A program made the translations under genes and the position numbers. This document shows positions 22,764-33,446 of a DNA stretch of 64,000 nucleotides, one piece after another (the stretch's first letter is position 1; the number at the start of each line of letters is the position of its first letter). The notes beneath the pieces were generated by a model. The model saw only the letters and a list, made by a program, of their open reading frames with translations. It searched no databases and was not told where the DNA came from. The DNA is from Portulaca oleracea (taxonomy: Eukaryota > Streptophyta > Magnoliopsida > Caryophyllales > Portulacaceae), in the NCBI GenBank assembly GCA_029582165.1, contig CM055871.1, positions 2,549,501 through 2,613,500 on the forward strand. Reading direction: 5' to 3'.

Positions 22764-25292
22764 ATGGTCTCCAAGATCGCCTCGAAAACCCTGGCTAATA
22801 GACTCAAAAAGATTTTGCCTGAAATTATTTCTCCCAATCAAAGTGGTTTTGTCCCGGGGAGGTTAATTACTGATAATGTCTTAGTAGCCCTGGAAATGTT
22901 TCATACTATGAGGAGGAGGTCCCTTGGGAAAAAGGGCATGATGGCGGTGAAATTGGATATGAGCAAAGCATATGACCGGATAGAATGGTGTTTCCTAGCG
23001 GTTGTTCTCGATAGAATGGGTTTCGATTCTCGGTGGAGTCAAGTAGTGCTAAATTGTGTCTCATCGGTATCTTACAATGTTTTGGTGAATGGTATTCCTA
23101 CTGAGCCGATCTTTCCTTCGCGAGGTCTCCGTCAGGGAGATCCAATATCACCTTATTTATTTATCTTGGTTGCTGAGGCTTTTTCAGGCCTAATCCGGAA
23201 TGCGGCGGCTTCAGGCCACATCCATGGGGCGAAGTCAAGCAGAAATGGGCCAGCAATGTCACACCTATTTTTTGCTGATGACATTATCCTTTTTACTAGA
23301 GCAATGACTACAAAATGCTCAAAAATTGTTGACATCATTGGTCAATATGAGAGAGCATCGGGCCAGAAAGTGAATTTTGACAAGTCGGAAGTCTCATTCA
23401 GTAAGGGTCTGAATACAACAAAAAAGGAGGAACTAGCTTCTCTGCTTGGTATGAAAATAGTAAATAAGCATGAAAAATATTTGGGAGCACCCACGTTCAT
23501 AGGGAGAAGCAAGAAGGAAATCTTCAGTGCTATTCGGGACCGAGTCTGGAAGAAGCTAAGTGGGTGGAAAGAGCGACTGTTATCCAGAGCAGGAAAAGAA
23601 GTACTCATCAAGGCAGTTATCCAGGCTATACCAACATATATTATGAGCATCTTTAAGATCCCAAATACACTAATTGAGGAGATACATATGATGTGTGCCC
23701 GTTTCTTCTGGGGGTCAAAAGAAGATGGAAGGAAGATGCATTGGAAGTCATGGTCTCAACTCTGCAAACCTAAATGTCTTGGAGGACTGGGCTTCCGCCG
23801 GCTTGATACATTCAATGACGCCCTTTTAACAAAGCAAGGATGGAGGTTAATTCATCACAATAACTCTCTCTATTATCAAGTGATGCGGGCCAAATATTTT
23901 GCGGGGAAGACGTTTCTAGAAGCTACATTGGGCTACGCTCCGAGTTATTCTTGGAGGGGTATATGGGCGACAAAGGCTTTGCTTAAAGAGGGGCTATACT
24001 GGAGAGTTGGAAATGGGCGCTCAATTGATATATGGAATGATGATTGGCTTTTTGATGAGCATGGGAAGCGAGCAACCTCGCAGAGGCCACACACGGAGGA
24101 CATTCAGACGGTCAGTGACTTGATCGATCACAACACTGCAGAATGGAGGGTTGATGTTATTAGCCAGATCTTCAACGAAAGAGATAGGGCACTAATCCTT
24201 GCAATACCCCCCAGTACCAGAAGACGACTAGATGAACTTGCATGGTGTTTTGATGATAAGGGAATTTTCAGTGTCAAATCAGCCTACCTCCTAGGCACGA
24301 ATATTAATTGGAGAGATTTTGAGTCTTACTGGCCCAAGCTATGGGATTCAGACTGTATCCCGAAAGCTAAGTTCAGCTGGTGGCAATGGCTATTGGATAT
24401 CCTTCCAACAGAGAAGCTTCTACACCATCGTCACGTTGTCGCGGAGCCAAAGTGCCCCCGATGCCAAGCAGCTGAAGAGAGTGGATGGCATGCACTAGTG
24501 GAGTGTGAACTGCCCAGAGAAGTGTGGCATCAGGTCGGGGACGAGACCCTACTGTCTTGCCCGAGCCCTATTGCTCCGGAGGAACTCCTCGAGAAATGGT
24601 ATGAGAAGTGTGAACGAGATGCTTTCAATTTACGAGTGACGCTAACATGGAAGCTATGGAGTGCAAGGAATGCAACTATTTTTTATAACAAAGTGTCATA
24701 TGCTCAGGTTCTGGTCAAGGAAGCTCAACAGATTGTTCAGGACCAAGTGAAGATGAGAGAGACAGCCCAGAGATGGAGACAGACTGTTTGTAGCCCCGGT
24801 ATTGCGAGATGGACGCCTCTAATTCAGAATTGGGTGAAGATCAACTTTTATGCATCGCTAGCAACACCAGGAATTCTGAGTTTGGGCGTAATCTGTAGAG
24901 ACTCTCGTGGGGAGGTTCTTGTGGCGGCAGTGAGGAAAGTTGTGGCTTACTGGAGCCCCATGATAGCCGAGACCAAAGAGGCCATCTTTGCTGTCCAAAT
25001 TGCAAGGCGTTTTCATTATAATTCAATAATATTCAAGTCAGATTGTTTAGCAATCATACAACGTTTGTGTAAACCAAGCTTCTATCTCAGCGAGTGTGAT
25101 GTTTTGCTGGAGGACTTGGATGTTTTTAGTAGATCTTTTGATAGATGTGAGTGGAGTCATGTGAAACGGGATGGTAACTTAGCGGCACATAATATGGCTA
25201 AAGTTACTCCGGTCGGGGAGGAACAGGTTTGGGTAGAAGTTGTACCAGCTCATGCGGCACCCTTTGTACTCATGGACAAGATGATATTATGA
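22764..25292 (+). CDS. LINE ORF2 fragment: reverse transcriptase, zf-RVT, RNase H
   Basis: This is an uninterrupted 842-codon frame. Residues 1-270 are the RT: SPNQSGFVPGRLITDN, then MSKAYDRIEW, GLRQGDPISPYLF and the catalytic FFADDIILF. A zinc-binding reverse transcriptase C-terminal module follows (KFSWWQWLLDILPT..., CPRC). The last 150 residues are RNase H-like, but the first catalytic Asp position reads INFYAS instead of a VDAS-like motif, so RNase H activity is probably lost. The EN domain and the RT N-terminus are missing by 5' truncation, so the apparent ATG is accidental. The absence of stops indicates a young insertion. Confidence 0.92.
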   Translation: MVSKIASKTLANRLKKILPEIISPNQSGFVPGRLITDNVLVALEMFHTMRRRSLGKKGMMAVKLDMSKAYDRIEWCFLAVVLDRMGFDSRWSQVVLNCVSSVSYNVLVNGIPTEPIFPSRGLRQGDPISPYLFILVAEAFSGLIRNAAASGHIHGAKSSRNGPAMSHLFFADDIILFTRAMTTKCSKIVDIIGQYERASGQKVNFDKSEVSFSKGLNTTKKEELASLLGMKIVNKHEKYLGAPTFIGRSKKEIFSAIRDRVWKKLSGWKERLLSRAGKEVLIKAVIQAIPTYIMSIFKIPNTLIEEIHMMCARFFWGSKEDGRKMHWKSWSQLCKPKCLGGLGFRRLDTFNDALLTKQGWRLIHHNNSLYYQVMRAKYFAGKTFLEATLGYAPSYSWRGIWATKALLKEGLYWRVGNGRSIDIWNDDWLFDEHGKRATSQRPHTEDIQTVSDLIDHNTAEWRVDVISQIFNERDRALILAIPPSTRRRLDELAWCFDDKGIFSVKSAYLLGTNINWRDFESYWPKLWDSDCIPKAKFSWWQWLLDILPTEKLLHHRHVVAEPKCPRCQAAEESGWHALVECELPREVWHQVGDETLLSCPSPIAPEELLEKWYEKCERDAFNLRVTLTWKLWSARNATIFYNKVSYAQVLVKEAQQIVQDQVKMRETAQRWRQTVCSPGIARWTPLIQNWVKINFYASLATPGILSLGVICRDSRGEVLVAAVRKVVAYWSPMIAETKEAIFAVQIARRFHYNSIIFKSDCLAIIQRLCKPSFYLSECDVLLEDLDVFSRSFDRCEWSHVKRDGNLAAHNMAKVTPVGEEQVWVEVVPAHAAPFVLMDKMIL

Positions 25293-25320
25293 GTTTCCTC
25301 TCTGTTTCCAACAAAAAAAA
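22764..25320 (+). mobile_element. 5'-truncated L1-type LINE with a 75-bp target duplication
   Basis: The insertion ends in an A-run at 25312-25320. The 75-bp host segment from TTAATATATG to GTCTCA occurs on both sides (22690-22764 and 25321-25395) with only two visible mismatches. The 5' end falls inside the reverse transcriptase, the usual truncation of LINEs. Confidence 0.88.
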
Positions 25321-28140
25321 TTAATATATGTAATTTTTACATAATATACCTACAAGGCCACAACTTACCCACCTAATCAAAGGCCCAAAGTCTCATTTTT
25401 TAAAAGTCTTGACATTATAAGAATGCTATATTATGTTTTGTAGAAGAATACTTTGAATGATGCAAATCATGTTAATGTCAAATCACAATTCAAGAAGCAG
25501 GCTTAATTAGGAAAAAAAAAAAGGAATCATTTTTATATGAGGAGCTAAAGAATCCTTGTTAATTATGAAATTTATACTAACTTTTAAAAGTTAATGTACG
25601 TTGTTCTTTAGGTAAAAGTATGGAATTTACAATATTCGCTTGATGTTTGTCATTCTTATTAGTGTCTAGGACTCATTCAATTTAGACTAAATTTGGTTTT
25701 TGAATTGAGTTTAGACAGAATTTTGACAAGATATTAAGAAATTATTCTTAAAGTTACCCTTTAAATCAAGTCTTGGACACCTTTCTAATTTCTATTTTTT
25801 CATTAAAAAAATATGGTCATCTGGTTAAATAGTTTAAATTCTAAATGATTTTGTTTTTTGTTAGCAATTCCATTGTTTAAAAAAAAAGGCTTGTCAAATT
25901 TGTGAGTAAGGTAAGTTAATGTAATGTTAAATTTTGGGACTTTTTTATAAGTTTGGGTAAATGGTAAATTTGGAAAAATTTAATAAAAGTAGGTATAGAT
26001 AAATTTAGATAAGTTTGGAAACTTTAAATTAATGTATGTAATTTTTACATAATATAAGCTTACCCACCTAATCAAATGCCCAAAGACTCGTTTTTTAAAA
26101 GTCTCGACATTATAAGAATGTCATATTATGATTTGTAGAAGTGTACTTTGAATGATGTTGATCATGTTAATGTCAAATCACAATTCAAGAGGCAAACTTA
26201 ATTAAGAAAAAAAAAGAATTATTTTTATATGGGGAGCTAAAGAATCCTTGTTAATTATGAAATTTATACTAATTTTTAAAATTAATGTACGTTGTTCGTT
26301 AAGTAAATTTAACTTTAAGAAATTATTCTTAAAGTTACCTTTATATTATGTTTTTTAAGCTAGTTGGTCACTTTTTTTTAGGTCCACTATTCTTTTTCCT
26401 TTTTTTGGTCTAAATTAATATTTTTGCCAATTAATTATAAACAATTAAAAAAAGTGTGAAAATATAATTAAATGGTACTCTTGGACTCATAACACAAGGG
26501 ACAATGCAATAAAAGTTATGCTAGTTTGGTGATTTTCGTCCTTTGTGTTTATTAATTTTCCTTACTCTCTACGGCTTGTATACATACAATTTTCATGTAC
26601 TCTGGTGTTCAACTAATCAATTTACCGCATTTACACAATTATGAATTTTCAAATACTCGCTCATTTCCATATTATTTGTCCTTTAATTAAGTGTCGCAGT
26701 TTTCAATGTCATTCTTTAATTGATAATTTTTTTATATGATATATATTATTAGGATTTTGCCCTTATACTAAGGGTGTCCATGGACACCCCTAATTTTAAA
26801 AAACTTTCAAGATAATAATTTTGAAAGGGGTTGAAGTTAGTATTAGTAGTATAATTGGACACCCTATATATTGACCCAAAACATCTCGGACATCTCTCTA
26901 ATTTTTATTTTTTAATTAAAAAATATGGTCATCTGGTTAAATAGTTTAAATTCTAAACGATTTTGTTTTCTGTTGGCAATTCCATTAATTAAAAAAAGGG
27001 CTTGTCAAATTTGCGAGTAAGGTAAGTTAATTTAAAGTTAAATTTTGGTAATTTTTTATAAGTTTGGGTAATTGGTAAATTTGGATAAATTTAATGAAAG
27101 TATGTATAGATAAATTTAGAAAAGTTTGGATAACTTTAAATAAATATATGTAATTTTTACATAATATACCTACAAGGCCACAACTTAGTCACTTAATCAA
27201 AGGCCCAGAATCTCGTTTTTTAAAAGTCTGAACATTATAAGAATGTCATATTATGATATGTAGAAGAGTACTTTAAATGATGCTAATAATGTTAATAACA
27301 AATGACAATTCAAGATGCAAGCTTAATTAGGGAAAAAAGAATCATTTTTATATGGTTAGCCAAAGAATTCTTGTCAATTATGAAATTTATAATATCTTTT
27401 AAAAGTTTATGGACGTTGTTCTTTACGTAAAATTATGGAATTTACAATAGTGGTTTGATGTTTGTCATTCTTATTAGTGTATTGGACTCATTAAATTTAG
27501 ACTAAAGTTTGGTTTTTCAATTGAGTTTTGACTAAATTTTGACAAGATATTAAGAAACTATTTTTAAAGTTACCATTTTAGTCAAGTTTTTAAGCTAGTT
27601 GGTCACTTTTTTTTTTTGAGGTACACTATTCTTTTTTCTTTTTTTGGTCTAACTTATTATTTTTGCCAACTAATTATAAACTAATAAAAAAGTGTGAAAA
27701 TATAATTAAATGATACACTCCCTAATGAATATTAAACTTTTTTACGGAAAAATTAGTTAATATTAGTTGGACACCCCTAACAAAATTGTTGAGATCCGTC
27801 ACTTCTCTCAAACCAAATTTGTCAATATCTTCTGGTAGATTTCCCACCTAAATTGAGTAATTTGCTCCATTTTCGTTGTCTCCTAGGCGTTACTCTCCAT
27901 CATTTACTAAGCCATCAATCAGCTGCTATTCCTTAGAAAGATCATTGTATTATTATTTATCACTCTTGGACTTATATAACAAGGGACAATGCAATAAAAG
28001 TTATGCTAGTTTGGTCATTTTCGTCCTTTATGTTTATTAATTTTCCTTACTCTCTACGGCTTGTATACATACAGTTCTCATGTACTCTCGTGTTCAACTA
28101 ATCAATTTACAGTATTCACAGAATTATGAATTTTCAAATA

Positions 28141-28234
28141 CTCGCTCAGTTCCGTATTATTTGTCCTTTTGTTAATTGTCGCAGTTTTCAATGTCATTCT
28201 TTAATTGAGGACAAATAGTATGAAACAGAGGTAA
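28141..28234. mobile_element. Internally deleted Stowaway in the MLP-3 upstream region
   Basis: The ends CTCGCTCAGTTCCGTATTAT and AAATAGTATGAAACAGAGG are flanked by TA. The 94 bp correspond to the 223-bp copy upstream of MLP-8 with the middle removed. Confidence 0.7.
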
Positions 28235-28412
28235 TATCTCGTTTCTCTTTGATCTCAATGCTCACAATTTCGTTTCTCTCTCATTGGAATGTTGCTCAAA
28301 TGTTGTGGTGATGAATGCATTTCATTTAAACGGTGGATGAATGCACAGGACAATATGTACGAAGTGAAATGAGTTCACAAGTAGATACTAACTTCCTTTC
28401 TCCCTTTCATCT

Positions 28413-28419
28413 TATAAAA
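28413..28419 (+). promoter_or_regulatory. TATA box of MLP-3
   Basis: TATAAAA lies 61 bp before the start codon, within the CATCTTATAAAACAG context shared by all type II copies. The distance fits a short 5' UTR. Confidence 0.75.
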
Positions 28420-28473
28420 CAGGAACCAAGGGTGCAACGATATTACACACAAGCAGAGAAAAGAGTAACAAAA

Positions 28474-29222
28474 ATGGAGGGTCAAGTTTCGGTTGATTAC
28501 GAAATGAAAGTTGAAGCAAGCAAAGTGTGGGAGGCGTATAAGTTACAGTTAGCTGAGCTCATCGAAAAACACCTCCCTGCCGTTAACAAGATAGAGATGA
28601 TCCATGGCGACGGAGGACTCGGTTCTGTCTACCACATCGTTTTTGCTCCTGGTATTCTTCCTTTCTATCTCCTTTCGCGATCTTTTTATTAGCATAATCA
28701 ATTAACAATGGCAAAGTAAGTTTACTAATTAGGCTATGTTCGGTAAGATGTAAGCAAGGGTACTAAGGTAGGAAAGGTAAGTAAAAAGGTAGGGAAAATA
28801 AATAAGGTTGTGTAATTTTGTTACTTGTGTACGTAAAACAAAGCACCATAAGTAACTTCTTACTTACATACCCTTATTTTGTCAAGATTAGATTTGAATT
28901 AATAGTAGCAACCTATGGTACAGGAGCGGCAGGTATTAGTTCACTCAAAGATAAGATCACAAAAGTAGATGATGAGCATCGCATAAAGGAAGCAGAGGCT
29001 GTGGAAGGAGGATACCATGATCTGGGATTCAGTCTGTATCGAATCCGCATCCAAGTGCTTGACAAGGAGGGAGATTCGGGGAATTGCATAGCGAGGTCAA
29101 CTGTGGAGTACGCTCTCAAACTAGACGCTGATCCCCAAGCTTCTCAAGTTGTCTCCACCAAGGTATACGAAGCAATGGCCAGGATAGTTGAATCCTACGT
29201 CCTACAACTGCCTAGCAACTAG
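28474..29222 (+). CDS. MLP-3: NCS-like Bet v 1/PR-10 protein, intact
   Basis: Exons are 28474-28651 and 28924-29222 with a phase-1 GT-AG intron, giving 158 residues. One codon is missing in exon 1 relative to MLP-1 (VYRSVQL becomes AYKLQL). The glycine loop GDGGLGSV and the EGGYHDLGF strand are present. At NCS catalytic positions it has Leu67 for Tyr108, Asp69 for Glu110, Lys81 for Lys122 and Ile100 for Asp141, so it is unlikely to be a norcoclaurine synthase and is better viewed as a ligand-binding PR-10 type or a neofunctionalised enzyme. The short intron (272 bp) is the type II form. It has a TATA box and an intact frame, so it is probably expressed. Confidence 0.9.
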
Positions 29223-30113
29223 GACTCTAGTCGCTGCAATCTTCTCCATCGTTGTTCCACACTTTCCCACATCCATAAATAAATTACCGAACGTTAAGGA
29301 AGAACGTATCCTTGCAACTAGAGCAAGGAGAGGAGTCATTCTAGACGATGTGTGTTTAATTTCGTTTGCTGTCCTACTGCCAAGAAAATTATTAATGCGA
29401 AGAATTACCTGTTTTGCTTCAATTGGGCTATTCCGCGCATTATCCATTGATTTGGGGTTGTAACATTCCTAATTCCTCTAATACTAAAAGATACATATTT
29501 ACTTATATGAAATGATGAGTATTTGGGCCTGTTTTGGTATAAATTTTATATTTTCACATACCAAATTGAAAAGAGAATGATATGATTGACTTCTATGATT
29601 ATAAGAATACATATAAACTGTATAAAATTATATTTTTATCTATAATTTTTAAAATTTACAAAAAAACCTAAATTATGTTTTAACAAATGAAATTCATTCG
29701 ATTAAAGTGTCATTTATATTGTTAGCATGACAAATGCATTCTAGGCTTCTTATATTGATAATTAATAAAACTTATAAAAACAATTGGTGACAAAAATCGT
29801 GTTAGTTTCATGGAAATAACACTTAAATAACATATCATTCCGAGACACATATCATCACTCATTCATTCATACGAGGGCGGAGGATTGAAACATTACAACT
29901 TTAGATTGGTTAACATTTTCTTACAACTAACGGCAAAGAACCTCCAGTTCAAAAGCTCGTTCTAGCTCAGTTCGGTAACCTTGGTTCTATCATGCCATTC
30001 CTTTTTAAGTTTATTTCAACTTGATTGTTTCAGGTGTCAAATCAGGTTCTCATTTTCAAGTTCATTTCCAACAAGCGTCATAAAATGGACCAACTCAGAG
30101 TGTGCATTAAACT
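29223..30113. other. 3' flank of MLP-3
   Basis: The sequence is collinear with the flanks after MLP-5, 6 and 8 (marker GAGGAGTCATTCTAGACRATG) and contains no gene. Short open frames here are not conserved between copies. It ends with an 'exon Y' segment (30033-30112) fused to the MLP-4 exon 1 remnant. Confidence 0.6.
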
Positions 30114-30196
30114 AACAAGATCAAGGTTATTCAAGGCGACGGATGTCTCGGGTCTGTCTTCCACATCTTTTTTGCTCCTGGGATTCTTCCTTTCTA

Positions 30197-31403
30197 CTCC
30201 CTATTTTCCTCAATAATTGTCATATTTAGGGCCTGTTTGGAGATATTTCAGGAATGGAATGGGAATGAAATTAAAAAACTCGAGATTACATACTTTTTGA
30301 ACTTTTAATTTTTATTTGTACTATGATATGAAATTTTCTTTCTTTCTTTTTTGAGGAAAACACAACAGCAACAGGGAGTGCACTACTAATGTGTTCCTTT
30401 TTTTTAGGAAATCATGTTCAATTCCTTTTTTTTTTTGCTATGACTTTTATTAATCACCAGCAGCAGGGAGTGCTTTAGAGGCTACCATGGTGGCCACCTC
30501 CTCAGGACACTCACCCACCCATACTTTTCTACAAGCAGATGAAGTAGCTAATCAGAAAAGGGTATGTACAACCCCATTGCAGAGTCTCGATACAAAATGG
30601 AACCAAATTGACTCAAAGTTAGATGCAAGAAATGAAATTTTCTGGAAGAAAAAAAAAACTGAAGAAATTTAAGTATGAACCACAACAGCAGAAGCACTAG
30701 CAATCAGAATGTTCAGAAGCACTACAACAGCAGAAACCCAGAACAATATCCCACACAAGAATGTTTAGAAAAATTTAGGGTCGAAGGAAACAAATCAGAT
30801 CTGGACGATTCTCGGACTGCCGGATGTGACTTCGGACGTGGCGACTGCGGTGCGGAGATGGGCAGCGGTGGTGCGGCTCGTCGGTCGTCTATCTTCCCTC
30901 TCTCTGTTTTGGTTAGGGTTCTTGTGGGATGAGAAGAGAGTATGAGAGCAGATGAGCAACGTGAGGAACGAAAAAAATTGAATCCCTCATGGATTGGAAT
31001 TGATTCCACTCAATTATAGGATGTATCTAATTCCCCCCATTTGGGAGGGATAAGAATTCCCATAGAATAGTAATTTCATTCCATATCATGATCTCCAAAC
31101 AGGTAAAAAAAGAAATATTATTCCATTCCACCTTAATCCCATTCCTTTTTATCTCTCCAAACATACCCTTAAGTTTTGGGAAGATTTTAAGAAAATAGTA
31201 TTGAGAATGATAATTGTATTGAAAATGATAAAAAGTCATAGATATTTTTCTATTTTAGTTATATATTTGTATTGGTAATGATAAAAGTAAGAGATGGTAA
31301 ATTTAGAAAATTGTCATTAATATTGTACTAGAATTGTAAAGTGACAGATATTATGAAAAATACAAAGTTAATTAAAGTGATATATATTGAGGAAAGGAGG
31401 GAG
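30197..31403. mobile_element. Stowaway MITE in the MLP-4 intron (hosts a nested MITE)
   Basis: The ends CTCCCTATTTTCCTCAATA and TATTGAGGAAAGGAGGGAG are flanked by TA (30195-30196, 31404-31405). MLP-1 has the uninterrupted intron sequence CTTTCTATCTCCTTG at this point, which proves the insertion. Without the nested Harbinger element the length is about 264 bp, normal for Stowaway. Confidence 0.92.
30229..31168. mobile_element. PIF/Harbinger-type MITE nested in the Stowaway
   Basis: The ends GGGCCTGTTTGGAGA and TCTCCAAACATACCC are inverted repeats flanked by TTA on both sides (30226-30228, 31169-31171), the Harbinger target. The 940-bp interior includes a GC-rich segment (30800-30930) resembling a gene 5' end, but no protein is recognisable. 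Confidence 0.85.
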
Positions 31404-31658
31404 TATCTCGTTGTTTGGTCCTCATAATTTGATATAATTATTATAAGGATTCTGTATTTTGATGAATAATTGTAGGGTAACATTATTTTCGTTGTAATTA
31501 TTAACGAAAAATATTCCGATCTATTTGGTTGTACAAGGCATTAGTTGCAAAATTTATTGTTGATTAAGGTTATATACTTTTGACCAATCATAGACGTTGA
31601 GACTTGAAATAATAGTTGAATTCAATTAAAACAATTACAAACACAAAAAGTAAAAAAT

Positions 31659-32040
31659 GACTAAAAGGGCCTCATATTTTGGTGTAGTAATTTTAAGGAT
31701 CCTATATTATGACAAATAATTGTGAGGTGACATTATTTTTGATGTAAATATTTAGGGGGACATTCCGGTCAATTTTCGGCCAAAAATGGCACGAAATAGT
31801 GGCTTTTATGTTAAGGTGTGTTTATCATGTTAAGAGATTTACTTGTATATATTAGAGTTAACCATTGACTTTAATTTAAAACACGCCTAAACATAAACCC
31901 ACTGCTTTGCGCCATTTTGATCGAAAATTTGCCTGAATGCCCCTTAAATATTTATATCAAAAATAATGTCACTTCATAATTATTTGTCATAATATAGGAC
32001 CCTTAAAATTATTACACCAAAATATGAGGTCCCTTTTAGG
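31659..32040. mobile_element. Fold-back MITE in the MLP-4 intron
   Basis: The left arm from GACTAAAAGGGCCTCATATT to about 31800 is the reverse complement of about 31915-32040, giving arms of roughly 120 bp or more around a non-repetitive centre. A close relative is at 49898-50280. Its arms also match both ends of the type I intron itself. Confidence 0.8.
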
Positions 32041-33219
32041 GTGCGTTTGGTAAGAATCCCAGGGAAAATTTTCTTGAGAAAAATTTCTTGAGAAAAATTT
32101 CCCATGGAAAGTTTTTCATGTGAAAAATTTCCCTTGGAAATTATACTGTACAATGTTTGGTGTACAATCTAAATCTCTTGGAAAATTTTTATAATGTTTG
32201 GTTCAAATCGTAACTTTCCTAGGAAAAAATTTACTAAAAATACCCTTATTTATTTTCATTTCCTAGGTTTGTGAAATTAGGGGTAGTTTCGGAAATTCAC
32301 TCACCACTAAATGTGATCTCATAGCCCGAGAAATTTTTTCCCAACCCCCCCCTCCTGAAAATTTTTCCTGAATATTGGGGGGAAATAGTGGACCCTCGTG
32401 AAAATTTCCCCATAGTCATTGTGCTACCAAACATTAGGAAAAATGGTCAATTTTGGAAAATTGACCATTTTCCCCAGGGTTCTTTACCAACCAAATACAC
32501 TCTTAATGATTTTTTGCTCAAAAAATCATCGTTTCCGCTTTTTTTTTCTTTTGAAAAAATAGGCTGGAATGTCCTTAATAAATTATTACAGCAAAATAAC
32601 ATCACTCCTAGATTATTTGTTAAAATACACAACCCTTCGAATAATTACTATAGACACATTTTAGTCGTTTTTTGATTTCTTTTCGTGAGCACGCTTTTTA
32701 TACAGTCAATCAACGATGGCAAATAAAAAATGCTAATAATATTTATTATAGGGACGCCCGGTATTACTACATACAAAGAGAGGATCACAAAAGTAGGCGA
32801 TGAGAATTGCATAAAGGAAGCGGAGGCGGTGGAAGGAGGATACTTGGATCTGGGATTCAGTCTGCATCGAATCTGCTTCCAAGTGCTTAACAAAGAGGGA
32901 GATTCGGGGAATTGCATTGTCAGGTCTACTGTGGAGTATGCCCTCAAACAAGACATTGATTCTCAAGTTTCTCAGGTTGTCTCCTCCAAACCAGTCGAAG
33001 AAATTGCCAAGATCGTCGAATCCCACCTCCTACAACTGCCTACCAACTAGAACTCTGGTCACTACAAAGAATGCAAAGTTACCATTTTTACTTCAAGTGG
33101 ACTACTATCCATTGATTTGGGATTGTAATGTTTGATATTTCTAGCTCCTCTGCTCTATTTTCTTTCTTTTTTTTTTTTTATAATGTTAGGGAGTCCAACC
33201 CATTGAACCTTTATTTTAG

Positions 33220-33375
33220 GGTAATCCAATGGGCCTTCCGGATGGGATGACGGAATGTCCCCAATACATGGGTGTTACCTTCCACGTTATGTTCCAAACA
33301 TTCCTCCGAGAAAGGAATGCTTTACCCAAGTATGGAACTCATGTGGAAGAGGTGGACGAAGCAAGCACTTGTTGA
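33220..33375 (+). other. 'Exon X' copy downstream of MLP-4
   Basis: After TTTTAG the frame reads GNPMGLPDGMTECPQYMGVT and continues to FLRERNALPKYGTH and EASTC before a stop. Differences from the other copies are point changes with no frameshift within the shared part. Confidence 0.45.
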
Positions 33376-33446
33376 CAGTTCCTCTACGTGATCTGTTGTG
33401 ATAATAATACATATTGTAATTTACATATTTATATGAGGGCTGAGGA

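Larger units (their letters stand above)
17275..28140. repeat. Array of type II upstream region alternating with a T-block
   Basis: Copies of the upstream region used by MLP-3, 5, 6 and 8 (marker GGACAATGCAATAAAAGTTA; near 17330, 18580, 19975, 26495 and 27985) alternate with a roughly 1-kb AT-rich T-block (marker GGTGTCCATGGACACCCCTAA). Between 21.0 and 26.3 kb the T-block alone repeats with a period of about 710-720 bp. The copies carry no MLP exons; only the last upstream region is joined to a gene (MLP-3). The last T-block ends near 27795 with AGATCCGTCACTT, a hAT-like terminus. Nested insertions are listed separately. Confidence 0.85.
30114..33050 (+). pseudogene. MLP-4: NCS-like gene, exon 1 truncated, exon 2 open
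   Basis: Only the last 67 bp of exon 1 remain (30114-30180: KVIQGDGCLGSVFHIFFAP), fused to foreign sequence at its 5' side. The donor is GGGATTC instead of GGTATTC, so splicing is lost. The intron (about 2.57 kb) holds a Stowaway with a nested Harbinger MITE and a fold-back element. Exon 2 (32752-33050) is fully open and keeps Tyr, Glu and Lys at the NCS catalytic positions. Without a start and donor it cannot make the normal protein. It is a type I copy fused to a type II 3' flank, a recombinant of the two subfamilies. Confidence 0.88.

Noticed and set aside
29188..29463. The 91-codon frame overlapping the MLP-3 stop as an additional coding exon
   Set aside because: The paralogous flanks after MLP-5, 6 and 8 have frameshifts and different lengths in the same place, so it behaves as 3' UTR.
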